This document shows positions 1-7,974 of a stretch of DNA of 19,524 bases, in pieces (the stretch's first letter is position 1; each line of letters begins with the position of its first letter). Origin of the DNA: Magnetospirillum sp. Its GTDB lineage: Bacteria; Pseudomonadota; Alphaproteobacteria; Rhodospirillales; Magnetospirillaceae. Location: the NCBI GenBank assembly GCA_020217035.1, contig JAIWOG010000290.1:1-19524 (forward strand), in the 5' to 3' direction. Made by a program: the position numbers and the translations under genes. The notes beneath the pieces are model-generated. The model ran no database searches and was not told the DNA's origin. It saw nothing but the letters and a program-made list of their open reading frames with translations.

Positions 1-601
1 AGTTGAACGGCGTGAACTGACGAGCATAGGCGATCTTGTCGTCCATGCGGTCGCTGACCCCCGGCGGATACCAGCTGTAGCGCACATATCCCGCCTTTTC
101 GGGCGTGCTGACGGCGCGGATCAGTTCGCGCATGATGTAGCGCCCGGCATCGTCGCGGTTGTCGATCAGCGAGCTGCCTTCCAAACGCGGCACGGTGGGC
201 AACAAGATGCAATTGCCGTCCATGTCATCGATGAAAAAATAGCCACGCCCCTGGAAGAACCGCTGCGGGCGCAGGCTTTCGCGGATCACTTGGCGCAGGT
301 CGTGGTCGCTCAGCTTCCCTTGCCCCTGGGCATAGAGGGCCTGGGCCATGTCGATGGCCTCGTCCACCCGCAGCCGCAGCCGTTCCTTCAGCACCACTTC
401 CGCCTGGCCGCGCACCACGCTGAGGTGGCGGTGGGCGCTTTCGGTTTCATGGCGCAGCAGGGCCACCAACTCGTCCTGATGGCTTCGCATCCGGCGTTCG
501 GCCCGGTCACGGAAGTTGGCGCCGAACTCACCCACCAGCCACAGGACCTGGGCTCCGGCAAACAGGAACAGAACCAGCTGAAAAAGTCGCGATTTCAGCA
601 C
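1..601 (-). CDS. Membrane-anchored Cache-domain sensor, N-terminal part (C-terminus outside window)
   Basis: About 200 residues are visible on the minus strand, open to the left window edge. A hydrophobic segment lies near the N-terminus (LFQLVLFLFAGAQVLWLV), followed by a charged helix and a Cache-type region with motifs such as GRGYFFIDDMDGNCILLP, EGSSLIDNRDDAG and YVRYSWYPPG. Cache domains of this single-Cache type bind small ligands outside the cytoplasmic membrane in chemoreceptors, histidine kinases and GGDEF proteins. The output domain is beyond the window, so the class of protein cannot be told. No in-frame ATG is available. I chose GTG at 601, with the membrane segment about 8 residues in; GTG at 619 or TTG at 652 are alternatives, and none has a strong Shine-Dalgarno sequence. 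The gene lies downstream of elbB and the PAS-LuxR gene on the same strand. Confidence 0.75.
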   Translation of the reverse strand, partial: MLKSRLFQLVLFLFAGAQVLWLVGEFGANFRDRAERRMRSHQDELVALLRHETESAHRHLSVVRGQAEVVLKERLRLRVDEAIDMAQALYAQGQGKLSDHDLRQVIRESLRPQRFFQGRGYFFIDDMDGNCILLPTVPRLEGSSLIDNRDDAGRYIMRELIRAVSTPEKAGYVRYSWYPPGVSDRMDDKIAYARQFTPFN

Positions 602-694
602 TGCGTTCGCTTCGGCCACGGCATCAATCCAATGCGGGTCTGAAAAGAACAAACATTCTAAACGAAAGGATAGGATTTGACCACCGGTTGGGCG
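602..694. other. Short intergenic gap
   Basis: About 93 bases separate the PAS-LuxR stop from the chosen start of the Cache-sensor gene. I see no convincing terminator hairpin with a T run and no clear promoter. The sensor gene may be transcribed with the two genes upstream of it. Confidence 0.4.
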
Positions 695-1264
695 TCACAA
701 GGGCAGGAAGCCTTTGCGGGCGGCGGCCAGGATGGTTTGCGCCTTGGTGGCGGCCCCCAACTTGCGGCCGCAATTACCCAGGTGGAATTCCACCGTCTTG
801 GGGGATATCCCCAGGATGGCCGAGGTTTCCCAGGCGGTCTTGCCCTGGGCCGCCCACAACAGCACCTCGCGCTCGCGCGCCGTCAGCTCGGGGGCGGGAT
901 CGCCGGCGCCGCGCCCGCCCTCGGTGACGCGAGTGAACACCTTGACGATGCCGCCATCGGCCATGGCGGTGGACCGCACCCGGATCAGCGTGCCGTCGGG
1001 GCGGCGGCGCGAATAGGAATCGGTCAGGCTGGCCAGGCGCTGGCTGACGATCAGCCGGCGTTCGCCGGCACCATGCTCGCCCCGCCCCACATTGTATTCG
1101 ACGAAATCCAGGAAGGCCGTGCCCACCCGCATCAATTCGGGGGGGAATCCCATCAAGTCCACCACCGCCTTGTTCCAGGCCAGCAGACGCAAGTCGCCGT
1201 CGAAGCGGATCACCCCGTCTTCCAGGGCGTCCAGCGTCTGTTGCAGGATGGCGGCGGCGTTCAT
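695..1264 (-). CDS. PAS-LuxR transcriptional regulator
   Basis: This 189-residue protein has an N-terminal PAS domain (about residues 5-105, with DALEDGVIRFDGDLRLLAWN and a dimer-type strand TLIRVRSTAMADGG). It is followed by a LuxR-type helix-turn-helix (about residues 125-185, LTAREREVLLWAAQGKTAWE, then SPKTVEFHLGNCGRKLGA). There is no receiver domain and no acyl-homoserine-lactone binding domain, so the PAS domain probably senses a small ligand or redox state. The ATG at 1264 overlaps the elbB stop (TGATG), a typical translational-coupling arrangement. The open frame extends further upstream to 1804, but that part is an antisense-like shadow of elbB. Function as a DNA-binding regulator follows from the family; its targets are unknown. 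Confidence 0.85.
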   Translation of the reverse strand: MNAAAILQQTLDALEDGVIRFDGDLRLLAWNKAVVDLMGFPPELMRVGTAFLDFVEYNVGRGEHGAGERRLIVSQRLASLTDSYSRRRPDGTLIRVRSTAMADGGIVKVFTRVTEGGRGAGDPAPELTAREREVLLWAAQGKTAWETSAILGISPKTVEFHLGNCGRKLGAATKAQTILAAARKGFLPL

Positions 1265-1920
1265 CACCCCAGCATCTTCAGGATGTCGGCGACCACCGCG
1301 TTGGCGCCGTCGGCGATCTGGCCAATGCTGGCATCCAGCATGTAGCACGGCGTCGTCACCACCTTGTTGACGGAATCGACGACGGTCTGACCGTGGCTGG
1401 TCACCACATGGGTGGCGCCGGTCTTCTCCACCGCTTGGGCGGTGCCGGCGTCGGAACCGATGGTCACCGTGACGTTTCCCAACACCTTGGCCACCAGGGC
1501 GGGCGAGATGCAGAGCGCACCGATGGGCTTCTTGGCGGCGTGGAACGCCTTGATGGCGGCTTCGGCGTCGGGATTGACGACACAATCGGGACCGGCGACG
1601 GCGAAGGTGCACAAATTCTTGGCGGCGCCGAAGCCGCCGGGCAGCAGCACCGCGTCGAAATCGGCGGCCCGCAATTCGGACAACGGCTTGATGGCGCCGC
1701 GGGCGATGCGGGCGGCTTCCACCAGCACGTTGCGGCTTTCGTCGGTGGGTTGGCCGGTCAGGTGGTTGACCACATGCATCTGCGCCACGTCGGGGGCGAA
1801 ACATTGATAGCTGCCGCCGGCGCGGTCGACGGCCAGCAGGGTCAGCACCGCCTCGTGGATCTCGGCGCCGTCATAGACGCCGCAACCGGACAGGATTACC
1901 GCGAATTTCGCCTTGCTCAT
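1264..1920 (-). CDS. elbB: ElbB-type glyoxalase / DJ-1-PfpI family protein
   Basis: This 218-residue protein belongs to the class I glutamine amidotransferase-like (DJ-1/PfpI) fold. The N-terminus AVILSGCGVYDGAEIHEAV, the loop LLPGGFGAAKNL (about residues 92-103) and the nucleophile elbow ALCISP (Cys137) are characteristic of ElbB, which has glyoxalase activity in E. coli and is linked there to isoprenoid production. Length matches the family. The protein should be cytoplasmic. It is the first gene of a unit that continues with the PAS-LuxR regulator, whose ATG shares one base with the elbB stop. It is divergent from the M32 peptidase gene, with 83 bases between the two starts. Confidence 0.9.
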   Translation of the reverse strand: MSKAKFAVILSGCGVYDGAEIHEAVLTLLAVDRAGGSYQCFAPDVAQMHVVNHLTGQPTDESRNVLVEAARIARGAIKPLSELRAADFDAVLLPGGFGAAKNLCTFAVAGPDCVVNPDAEAAIKAFHAAKKPIGALCISPALVAKVLGNVTVTIGSDAGTAQAVEKTGATHVVTSHGQTVVDSVNKVVTTPCYMLDASIGQIADGANAVVADILKMLG

Positions 1921-2003
1921 GCTTGCCCCCTGATGTTTTGCCTTGATCGGCCCCCATATTAGCGGGACAACCCCCCCTTCGCCACCCCGACACAGGAGTC
2001 CGC
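1921..2003. promoter_or_regulatory. Divergent intergenic region between elbB and the M32 peptidase gene
   Basis: These 83 bases must hold the promoters of both divergent genes. A clear ribosome-binding sequence (CAGGAG, about 1993-1998) precedes the peptidase ATG. An AT-rich patch CATATTAG near 1955-1962 is the only obvious -10-like element. I could not fix a convincing -35/-10 pair in either direction. Confidence 0.4.
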
Positions 2004-3494
2004 ATGTCCCGCGCTTACGATCGCTTGGAAGCCCGCTTCAAGAATGCCTCGGTGTTGGGCGACGCGTTGTCGGTGCTGCATTGGGACATGGCCACCATGA
2101 TGCCCGACGGCGGCGCCGAGGCCCGCGCCGAGCAACTGGCGCTGCTGAAGACCCTGGCCCATCAGGCGGTCACCGCCGACGACATGGCCGACCTGCTGGC
2201 GGCGGCGGAAGGCGAAGCCCTGGACGATTGGGAACGCGCCAATTTGCGGGAAATGCGCCGCGACTGGGTGCACGCCGCCGCCGTTCCCGCCGATTTGGTG
2301 GATGCCATGGCCAAGGCCGAATCGGTGTGCGAGATGATCTGGCGCCAGGCGCGGCCGAACGCCGACTTCGCCGCCGTGCTGCCGTCCTTGCGCGAGATTC
2401 TGAACCTGACCCGCCAGGCCGGCGAGGCCAAGGCCGAGGCGCTGGGAGTGGGCATCTACGACGCACTGTTGGACCAGTACGAGCCCGACGCCCGCTCGGC
2501 CGAGATCGACGCGGTCTTCGCCGACCTGGAAACCTTCCTACCCGATTTCATCGCCCAAGCCCTGGACGCCCAGGCGGCGCGGCCCGACCCCATCAGCCCG
2601 CAAGGCCCCTTCGCCATCGAGAAGCAGAAGGAACTGGGCCACAAGATCATGGCCTGTTTGGGTTTCGACTTCCATCGCGGCCGCCAGGACGTCAGTGCCC
2701 ATCCCTTCTGCGGCGGCTATCCCGAGGACGTGCGCATCACCACCCGCTACGACGCCGACAACTTCTTTTCGGCGCTGATGGGGGTGATCCACGAAACCGG
2801 CCACGCCCTTTACGATTTCGGCCTGCCCGGGGGCCGCTGGCGTACCCAGCCGGTGGGCCGGGCGCGGGGCATGCAGATTCACGAAAGCCAAAGCCTGCTG
2901 ATGGAAATGCAGGCTTGCCGGTCACGCCCCTTCCTGACCTTCGCCGCACCGTTGATGAAGGAGACTTTCGGCGGTCACGGCCCGGCATGGGAGGCCGAGA
3001 ACCTGTACCGCCTGGGCACCCGGGTGAAGCGCGGTTTCATTCGCGTCGATGCCGACGAATGCACCTATCCCGCCCATGTCATCATCCGTTACCGCCTGGA
3101 AAAGACGCTGATCGAAGGTCGCATGGACTTGGCCGATTTGCCGGCCGCCTGGAACGACGGCTACGCCCGCTTGTTGGGCATCACGCCGCCCGACGACCGC
3201 CTGGGCTGCCTGCAGGATATCCACTGGTACGGCGGCTCGTGGGGCTATTTCCCCACCTACACCCTGGGCGCCATGAGCGCGGCGCAATTGTTCGCCGCGG
3301 CCAAACTGGCCGATCCCCAGATCGAGCCGGCCATCGCCCAAGGCAACTTCGCCCCACTGCTGTCGTGGCTTAGGACCAACGTCCACGGCCAGGGCTCCAG
3401 CCTGTCCACCACCGACCTGTTGAGGAAGGCCACCGGCAAGCCGCTGGATGCCGGCGTCTTCAAGGCGCATCTGACCAAACGCTATTTGGACTAG
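2004..3494 (+). CDS. Carboxypeptidase Taq, M32 family metallopeptidase
   Basis: This 496-residue cytoplasmic zinc carboxypeptidase removes C-terminal residues from peptides. All M32 signatures are visible in order: [16 protein letters not shown], the zinc-binding HETGH (His263 to His267), IHESQS (His293-Glu294, third zinc ligand region), the [13 protein letters not shown] segment and [20 protein letters not shown] near the C-terminus. Length is normal for the family (about 500). The ATG at 2004 follows a good CAGGAG site at about 6 bases. The gene ends tail to tail with truA, the two stops sharing CTAG. It is probably a monocistronic housekeeping gene for peptide turnover. Confidence 0.95.
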   Translation: MSRAYDRLEARFKNASVLGDALSVLHWDMATMMPDGGAEARAEQLALLKTLAHQAVTADDMADLLAAAEGEALDDWERANLREMRRDWVHAAAVPADLVDAMAKAESVCEMIWRQARPNADFAAVLPSLREILNLTRQAGEAKAEALGVGIYDALLDQYEPDARSAEIDAVFADLETFLPDFIAQALDAQAARPDPISPQGPFAIEKQKELGHKIMACLGFDFHRGRQDVSAHPFCGGYPEDVRITTRYDADNFFSALMGVIHETGHALYDFGLPGGRWRTQPVGRARGMQIHESQSLLMEMQACRSRPFLTFAAPLMKETFGGHGPAWEAENLYRLGTRVKRGFIRVDADECTYPAHVIIRYRLEKTLIEGRMDLADLPAAWNDGYARLLGITPPDDRLGCLQDIHWYGGSWGYFPTYTLGAMSAAQLFAAAKLADPQIEPAIAQGNFAPLLSWLRTNVHGQGSSLSTTDLLRKATGKPLDAGVFKAHLTKRYLD

Positions 3495-4255
3495 AGCCGA
3501 TTCCCCTGGAAAGGGCTCGGATACTTCACCCCGGTGAAGTAAAGTCCCTCGGGCGGCGCGGTCGGTCCGGCAGCGGAACGGTCGCGAGCCGCCAGCGCTT
3601 GCCGGACACGCTCGGCGTTCCATTTGCCCTCGCCCACCAGTTTCAGCGTGCCGACCATGTTGCGCACCTGATGGTGCAGGAAGGACCGCGCCTGGGCGAC
3701 GATGCGGATTTCCTCGTCGATGCGGGTGACATCCAACACGTCCAAGGACTTGTCGGGGCTTTGCGCCTGACAGGCGGCGGCGCGGAAGCTGGTGAAATCG
3801 TGGCGGCCCAGCAGAACCTGCGCCGCCTCGTGCATGGCGTCGGCATCCAACCGCACCGCCACCCACCAGGCGCGGTCGGCATCGATGGCGAGCGGCGCCC
3901 GGCGGTTAATGATGCGGTATAGATACGATCGCCCCAACGCCGAGAAACGCGCATGAAAATCGTCGCTGACCGCTTCGGCGGCGCGGATGGCGATGGGGTG
4001 GGGCTTCAGGTGGAAGTTCAGGCCGCCTTGCACCCTTTCGGCGGTGAAATCCTTATCCAGGTCGAAATGGACCACCTGCCCGGTGGCGTGGACGCCGGCG
4101 TCGGTGCGGCCGGCGGCGGTGACCGTGACCCGTTCGCCCGACAGCTTGAAGATGGCTTCTTCCAGACAGCCCTGGACGCTGGCGCCATTGTCCTGGCGCT
4201 GCCAGCCGACGAAGGGCGTGCCGTGATATTCCACCAGCAATTTGAAACGGGCCAT
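3491..4255 (-). CDS. truA: tRNA pseudouridine(38-40) synthase TruA
   Basis: This 254-residue enzyme converts uridines 38, 39 and 40 in the anticodon arm of tRNAs to pseudouridine. The N-terminus ([18 protein letters not shown]) and the catalytic motif [17 protein letters not shown] with Asp52 are diagnostic, as are the later [29 protein letters not shown] and [14 protein letters not shown]. Length is normal. Its ATG lies 3 bases after the stop of the small SDHAF4-like gene, so it is very likely the last gene of the xseA - SDHAF4-like - truA operon. Its stop overlaps that of the convergent M32 peptidase gene. Confidence 0.97.
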   Translation of the reverse strand: MARFKLLVEYHGTPFVGWQRQDNGASVQGCLEEAIFKLSGERVTVTAAGRTDAGVHATGQVVHFDLDKDFTAERVQGGLNFHLKPHPIAIRAAEAVSDDFHARFSALGRSYLYRIINRRAPLAIDADRAWWVAVRLDADAMHEAAQVLLGRHDFTSFRAAACQAQSPDKSLDVLDVTRIDEEIRIVAQARSFLHHQVRNMVGTLKLVGEGKWNAERVRQALAARDRSAAGPTAPPEGLYFTGVKYPSPFQGNRL

Positions 4256-4258
4256 TTT

Positions 4259-4408
4259 TCAGAAATCCGAACAGCGCCCGGCCTTTTCCCAATCGCCGAA
4301 ACGGGTGGGCTCGGGGCCTTCCTGTCCGCCAACCTCGTCGGGCTTGGTTTCGGGCTTGGTTTCTTCCACCTTTTGCTCGGCGGGCTTGGTCTTGTCGTCC
4401 ATGCTCAT
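4259..4408 (-). CDS. SDHAF4-like small protein (DUF1674), predicted succinate dehydrogenase assembly factor
   Basis: This short frame encodes 49 residues. A lysine/glutamate/proline-rich N-terminal half is followed by the conserved C-terminal signature PEPTRFGDWEKAGRCSDF (residues 32-49). That signature is the hallmark of the DUF1674/SDHAF4 family; in mitochondria SDHAF4 binds the flavinylated SdhA subunit and protects it during complex II assembly. An equivalent role here is inferred. Two in-frame ATGs exist, at 4408 and 4402. An AGGA overlapping the xseA stop is too close to the first and well spaced (7 bases) for the second, so translation may begin at 4402. The gene sits 2 bases after xseA and 3 bases before truA, as a tight middle gene of the operon. 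Confidence 0.88.
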   Translation of the reverse strand: MSMDDKTKPAEQKVEETKPETKPDEVGGQEGPEPTRFGDWEKAGRCSDF

Positions 4409-4410
4409 TC

Positions 4411-5886
4411 CTATAACAGGCTGCCCTGGCGGGTGTCGTCCTTGCCCTTGGCTTTGGGCTTGGCGGCGCCGTGCCCCACCACCACGTCGGTCTTGCCGTC
4501 CTTGAATTCAACGCTCCACCCCGCGCCGGCCTGGGCATCGGCGGCGCTGACCACCTTGCCGTCGCCATCGCGGACAACGGCGAAACCGCGGTCCAGCACG
4601 TTCTTGTAGCTATAGCTTTCCAACAGCTTGGCGCTGGCTTCCAGCTTACGGGATTGTTCGGCCAGCACCCGGGCCATGGCCGGGGCCAGGCGTTGGCCCG
4701 CCTGTTCCAGCTTCAGCCCCAATTTGTCCTGGCGGGATTTTTCCGCCTGCACCGCACTTTTCAGCGCGTGCCCCAGGCGGGTGGACAGGCTGTCCAATTG
4801 GTGCGCCTTGGCGGCCAGCAATTCGCGCGGGTGGCGCAATTGACCCGAAAGCTTGTCCAGATCGGCCTGACGGCGGTGCAGCAAATTGGGCAGCGCCAGG
4901 CCCAGACGCTCGGCCCGGTCGTCCAGCTTCAGCCGTGCGTCGTCGATGACCCGGCGCGGATTGGGCAGCGCCCGCGACAGATGCTGGACCCGCACGCGGC
5001 GTTCTTCCAGGCTGCGGGCCATGGCGCCCACCAGCCGGGCCGAACAATCGGCCACGGTGGCCACCAGCTCGGCGCGGACCGGCACCGCCATTTCGGCCGC
5101 CGCCGTCGGCGTCGGCGCCCGCAGATCGGACGCGAAATCGATCAAGGTGGTGTCGGTTTCGTGCCCCACGGCGCTGATCAGCGGAATGCGGCTTTCGGCG
5201 GCGGCACGCACCACCACTTCCTCGTTGAAGGCCCACAAATCCTCGACCGAGCCGCCGCCACGCGCCACGATCAGCAAATCGGGGCGCGGCACGCCATTTT
5301 GCGGAAAGGTGTTGAAGCCATGGATGGCGCGGGCCACCTGCTCGGCGGCGCCGTCGCCCTGCACCGCCACCGGCCACAGCAGCACCCGGCGCGGAAAACG
5401 GTCGCTCAACCGGTGCAGGATGTCGCGGATCACCGCCCCGGTGGGCGAGGTGACGATGCCGATGACGTCGGGCAGGAAGGGAATGGGCTTCTTGCGCGAC
5501 GGCTCGAACAATCCCTCGGCCGCCAGCTTGCGGCGGCGGTCCTCCAGCAGTTTCAGCAACGCGCCCTGGCCGGCCAGTTCCATGCGCTCGACCACCATCT
5601 GATATTTCGACCGTCCCGGATAGGTGGTCAGCCGCCCGGTGGCGACGACTTCCATGCCGTCTTCCGGGGCCATGGCCAGCCGCCCGGCCTGACCGCGCCA
5701 GCACACGGCGTCCAGCACCGCGTCGGCGTCTTTCAGCGCGAAATAAAGATGGCCGGACGAATGGCGCTTGAAGCCGGAAATCTCGCCCCTGACCCGCACA
5801 TGGGCGAAGGTTTCCTCGACCGTGCGCTTCAGGGCGCCGGACAATTCGGCTACGGAAAATTCAGGGACGTTGCTGCGTTCGTTCAT
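4411..5886 (-). CDS. xseA: Exodeoxyribonuclease VII large subunit
   Basis: This 491-residue catalytic subunit of ExoVII acts with XseB to degrade single-stranded DNA from both ends to oligonucleotides. An N-terminal OB-fold (about residues 8-105, with FSVAELSGALKRTVEETF and GHLYFALKDADAVL) is followed by the catalytic core: IGIVTSPTGAVIRDIL, LLIVARGGGSVEDLWAFNEE, ISAVGHETDTTLIDFASDLR and APTPTAAAE. A long coiled-coil region (about 270-430) follows, then DRGFAVVRDGDGKVV. The final 40 or so residues are lysine-rich. xseB is not in this window. The gene heads a minus-strand operon with the SDHAF4-like gene and truA and is divergent from purD. The ATG at 5886 has only a weak ribosome-binding site. 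Confidence 0.96.
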   Translation of the reverse strand: MNERSNVPEFSVAELSGALKRTVEETFAHVRVRGEISGFKRHSSGHLYFALKDADAVLDAVCWRGQAGRLAMAPEDGMEVVATGRLTTYPGRSKYQMVVERMELAGQGALLKLLEDRRRKLAAEGLFEPSRKKPIPFLPDVIGIVTSPTGAVIRDILHRLSDRFPRRVLLWPVAVQGDGAAEQVARAIHGFNTFPQNGVPRPDLLIVARGGGSVEDLWAFNEEVVVRAAAESRIPLISAVGHETDTTLIDFASDLRAPTPTAAAEMAVPVRAELVATVADCSARLVGAMARSLEERRVRVQHLSRALPNPRRVIDDARLKLDDRAERLGLALPNLLHRRQADLDKLSGQLRHPRELLAAKAHQLDSLSTRLGHALKSAVQAEKSRQDKLGLKLEQAGQRLAPAMARVLAEQSRKLEASAKLLESYSYKNVLDRGFAVVRDGDGKVVSAADAQAGAGWSVEFKDGKTDVVVGHGAAKPKAKGKDDTRQGSLL

Positions 5887-5978
5887 GGCGCCCGATCATG
5901 GCGAAGAGCGGCGATGATTGCAAACCCGCGTCGCCGTGATAAAACCGCCCCATTCAGACTTAGCCCGGAGTTGGTGCC

Positions 5979-7259
5979 ATGAAGGTCCTGGTCGTCGGCG
6001 GCGGAGGCCGCGAACACGCGTTGTGCTGGAAGCTGGCCCAGTCGCCGCTGTTGACCAAGCTGTGGTGCGCCCCGGGCAACGCCGGCATCAAGGACGTGGC
6101 CGAATGCGTCACCATCAATGCCGAGGACGTGCCCGCCCTGGTGGCGTTCGCCCAGGCCAACGCCGTCGACCTGGTGGTGGTCGGCCCCGAAGGCCCGCTG
6201 TGCATCGGCCTGGCCGACGCGCTGGTCGCCGCCGGCATCAAGGTGTTCGGTCCCAGCAAGGCGGCGGCCGAGCTGGAAGGCTCGAAGGGCTTCATGAAGG
6301 ACATCGTGTCCAAGGCCGGCATCCCCACCGCCTGGTACGGCCGCTTCACCGACATGGAAAAGGCCAAATCCTTCATCCGCGAGAAGGGCGCCCCCATCGT
6401 GGTCAAGACCGACGGCCTGGCCGCCGGCAAGGGCGTGGTCGTCGCCATGACCCTGGACGAAGCCTTGAAGGCCGTCGACGACATGATGGGGTCGAAGGTG
6501 TTCGGCGACGCCGGCGACGAATTGGTCATCGAGGAATTCCTGGACGGCGAGGAAGCCAGTTTCTTCGCGCTCTGCGATGGCAAGACCGCCCTGGGTCTGG
6601 TGGCGGCCCAGGACCACAAGCGTGTCGGCGACGGCGATACCGGCCCCAATACCGGCGGCATGGGCGCCTATTCCCCCGCCCCGGTGGTGACGCCCCTGCG
6701 CGAAGCGGAAGTGATGGAAAAATGCATCCTGCCCGCCATCCGCACCATGGCGGCCGAGGGCAAGCCCTATACCGGCGTGCTGTTCGCCGGCCTGATGTTC
6801 ACCCAGGCAGGCCCCAAGCTGCTGGAGTTCAACGTCCGCTTCGGCGACCCGGAATGCCAGGTGCTGATGGCGCGGATGAAGTCCGATTTGCTGCCGGTGC
6901 TGCTGGCCGCCGCCGAGGGGCGGCTGGATCAGGTGACCTTGGAATGGCGCGATCAATGCGCCCTGGTGGTGGTGATGGCGGCCGAGGGTTATCCCGGTTC
7001 TTATAAGAAGAACACGGTGATCGGCGGCCTGGACCAGGCCAACGCGGTCGAAGGCGTCACCGTGCTGCATGCCGGCACCGCGTTGGACGACAAGGGGCAA
7101 GTCATCGCCACCGGCGGCCGGGTGCTGGGAGTGACCGCCATTGGCGACAGCGTCAAAGAGGCCCGCGAACGCGCCTATCAGGCGGTGGATTCGCTGCGCT
7201 GGCCGGAAGGTTTCTGCCGTCGCGACATCGCCTGGCGGGCCTTGGCCCGTGACGCGTAA
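5979..7259 (+). CDS. purD: Phosphoribosylamine-glycine ligase (GARS)
   Basis: This 426-residue ATP-grasp enzyme makes glycinamide ribonucleotide from phosphoribosylamine, glycine and ATP, the second step of de novo purine synthesis. Evidence: N-terminal [15 protein letters not shown], the ATP-grasp segment [32 protein letters not shown], and the metal-binding [13 protein letters not shown]. Length equals that of the classic enzyme. A GGAG sequence lies about 8 bases before the ATG. The start is divergent from xseA with 92 bases between. Its last codons overlap the GTG start of the following alkylation-repair gene by 11 bases. Confidence 0.97.
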   Translation: MKVLVVGGGGREHALCWKLAQSPLLTKLWCAPGNAGIKDVAECVTINAEDVPALVAFAQANAVDLVVVGPEGPLCIGLADALVAAGIKVFGPSKAAAELEGSKGFMKDIVSKAGIPTAWYGRFTDMEKAKSFIREKGAPIVVKTDGLAAGKGVVVAMTLDEALKAVDDMMGSKVFGDAGDELVIEEFLDGEEASFFALCDGKTALGLVAAQDHKRVGDGDTGPNTGGMGAYSPAPVVTPLREAEVMEKCILPAIRTMAAEGKPYTGVLFAGLMFTQAGPKLLEFNVRFGDPECQVLMARMKSDLLPVLLAAAEGRLDQVTLEWRDQCALVVVMAAEGYPGSYKKNTVIGGLDQANAVEGVTVLHAGTALDDKGQVIATGGRVLGVTAIGDSVKEARERAYQAVDSLRWPEGFCRRDIAWRALARDA

Positions 7260-7974
7260 GGGGGCCTCCAGCCGCGCCCAAGTGGGGCCGGACTTGCTGG
7301 CGGCCTTGAACGCCGGAACCGAGCAGACCCGCACGCTGTCGGAAATGCTGGTGATGGATCTGGCGGCGTTGCTGGAAAACGCGGTCCCGGACGTGGACGC
7401 AAGTCCGCTGCGGGCGGTGGCCGACCAGGGCATCACCAAGCGCATGGAGGTGGCCGGGCGGTTGGTGCTGCCGTGCTGGCGCGATTTGCAGGATCATGCG
7501 TCCGACACCGTGCGCGGTTGGGCGGCTTATGCCATCGCCGCCGAGCCGGGGTTGGATTTGGCCCAGCGGCTGGATTTGCTGCGGCCTTTGGCCGACGACG
7601 CACATTTCGGCGTCCGTGAATGGGCGTGGCTGGCGCTGCGCCCCCACGTGGTGGCCGATCCCTTGGGGGCGTTGGCCTTGCTGGCGCCGTGGACCGCCGA
7701 AGCCAGCGCCAATCTGCGTCGTTTCGCATCGGAAACGACGCGGCCGCGCGGCGTGTGGTGCGCCCATATCCGCGCCTTGCGCGACGATCCGGCGCCCGGC
7801 TTGGCGGTGCTGGAACCGCTTCGCGGCGATCCGCACCGTTATGTGCAGGATTCGGTGGCCAACTGGCTGAACGACGCCGCCAAGGATCACCCAGACTGGG
7901 TGCGCGAGGTGGTGGAAGGCTGGCAGGGAACCGCCAATCCCTATCTGCTGAAACGCGCCGCCCGTTCGCTTTAA
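7249..7974 (+). CDS. AlkC/AlkD-like DNA alkylation repair protein (HEAT-repeat fold)
   Basis: This 241-residue protein consists of helical repeats, most likely of the HEAT-like type of AlkC/AlkD DNA glycosylases that remove alkylated purines. Recognisable stretches are [20 protein letters not shown] near the start, [27 protein letters not shown], and the C-terminal [13 protein letters not shown] and [20 protein letters not shown], ending [12 protein letters not shown] chose GTG at 7249 because the family start (MTRKGA-type) aligns with it; it overlaps purD by 11 bases, which suggests coupling. Longer frames from 7141 lie inside purD and are unlikely. At 241 residues it is shorter than full-length AlkC. 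The substrate is not shown by the sequence. Its stop shares TTAA with the convergent lysR stop. Confidence 0.8.
   Translation: MTRKGASSRAQVGPDLLAALNAGTEQTRTLSEMLVMDLAALLENAVPDVDASPLRAVADQGITKRMEVAGRLVLPCWRDLQDHASDTVRGWAAYAIAAEPGLDLAQRLDLLRPLADDAHFGVREWAWLALRPHVVADPLGALALLAPWTAEASANLRRFASETTRPRGVWCAHIRALRDDPAPGLAVLEPLRGDPHRYVQDSVANWLNDAAKDHPDWVREVVEGWQGTANPYLLKRAARSL

Noticed and set aside
695..1804. 369-residue minus-strand frame extending upstream of the PAS-LuxR gene
   Set aside because: Its upstream half overlaps elbB in another frame and is an arginine-rich shadow; the true protein starts at 1264.
1943..3373. 476-residue plus-strand frame over the M32 peptidase gene
   Set aside because: Low-complexity Arg/Gly/Pro composition and no domain; the M32 frame carries all family motifs.
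4471..5982. 503-residue plus-strand frame opposite xseA
   Set aside because: Antisense shadow rich in Gln/His/Arg with no recognisable motif; xseA is certain on the other strand.
5883..7445. 520-residue minus-strand frame opposite purD
   Set aside because: Antisense shadow with His/Gly-rich composition; purD is certain.
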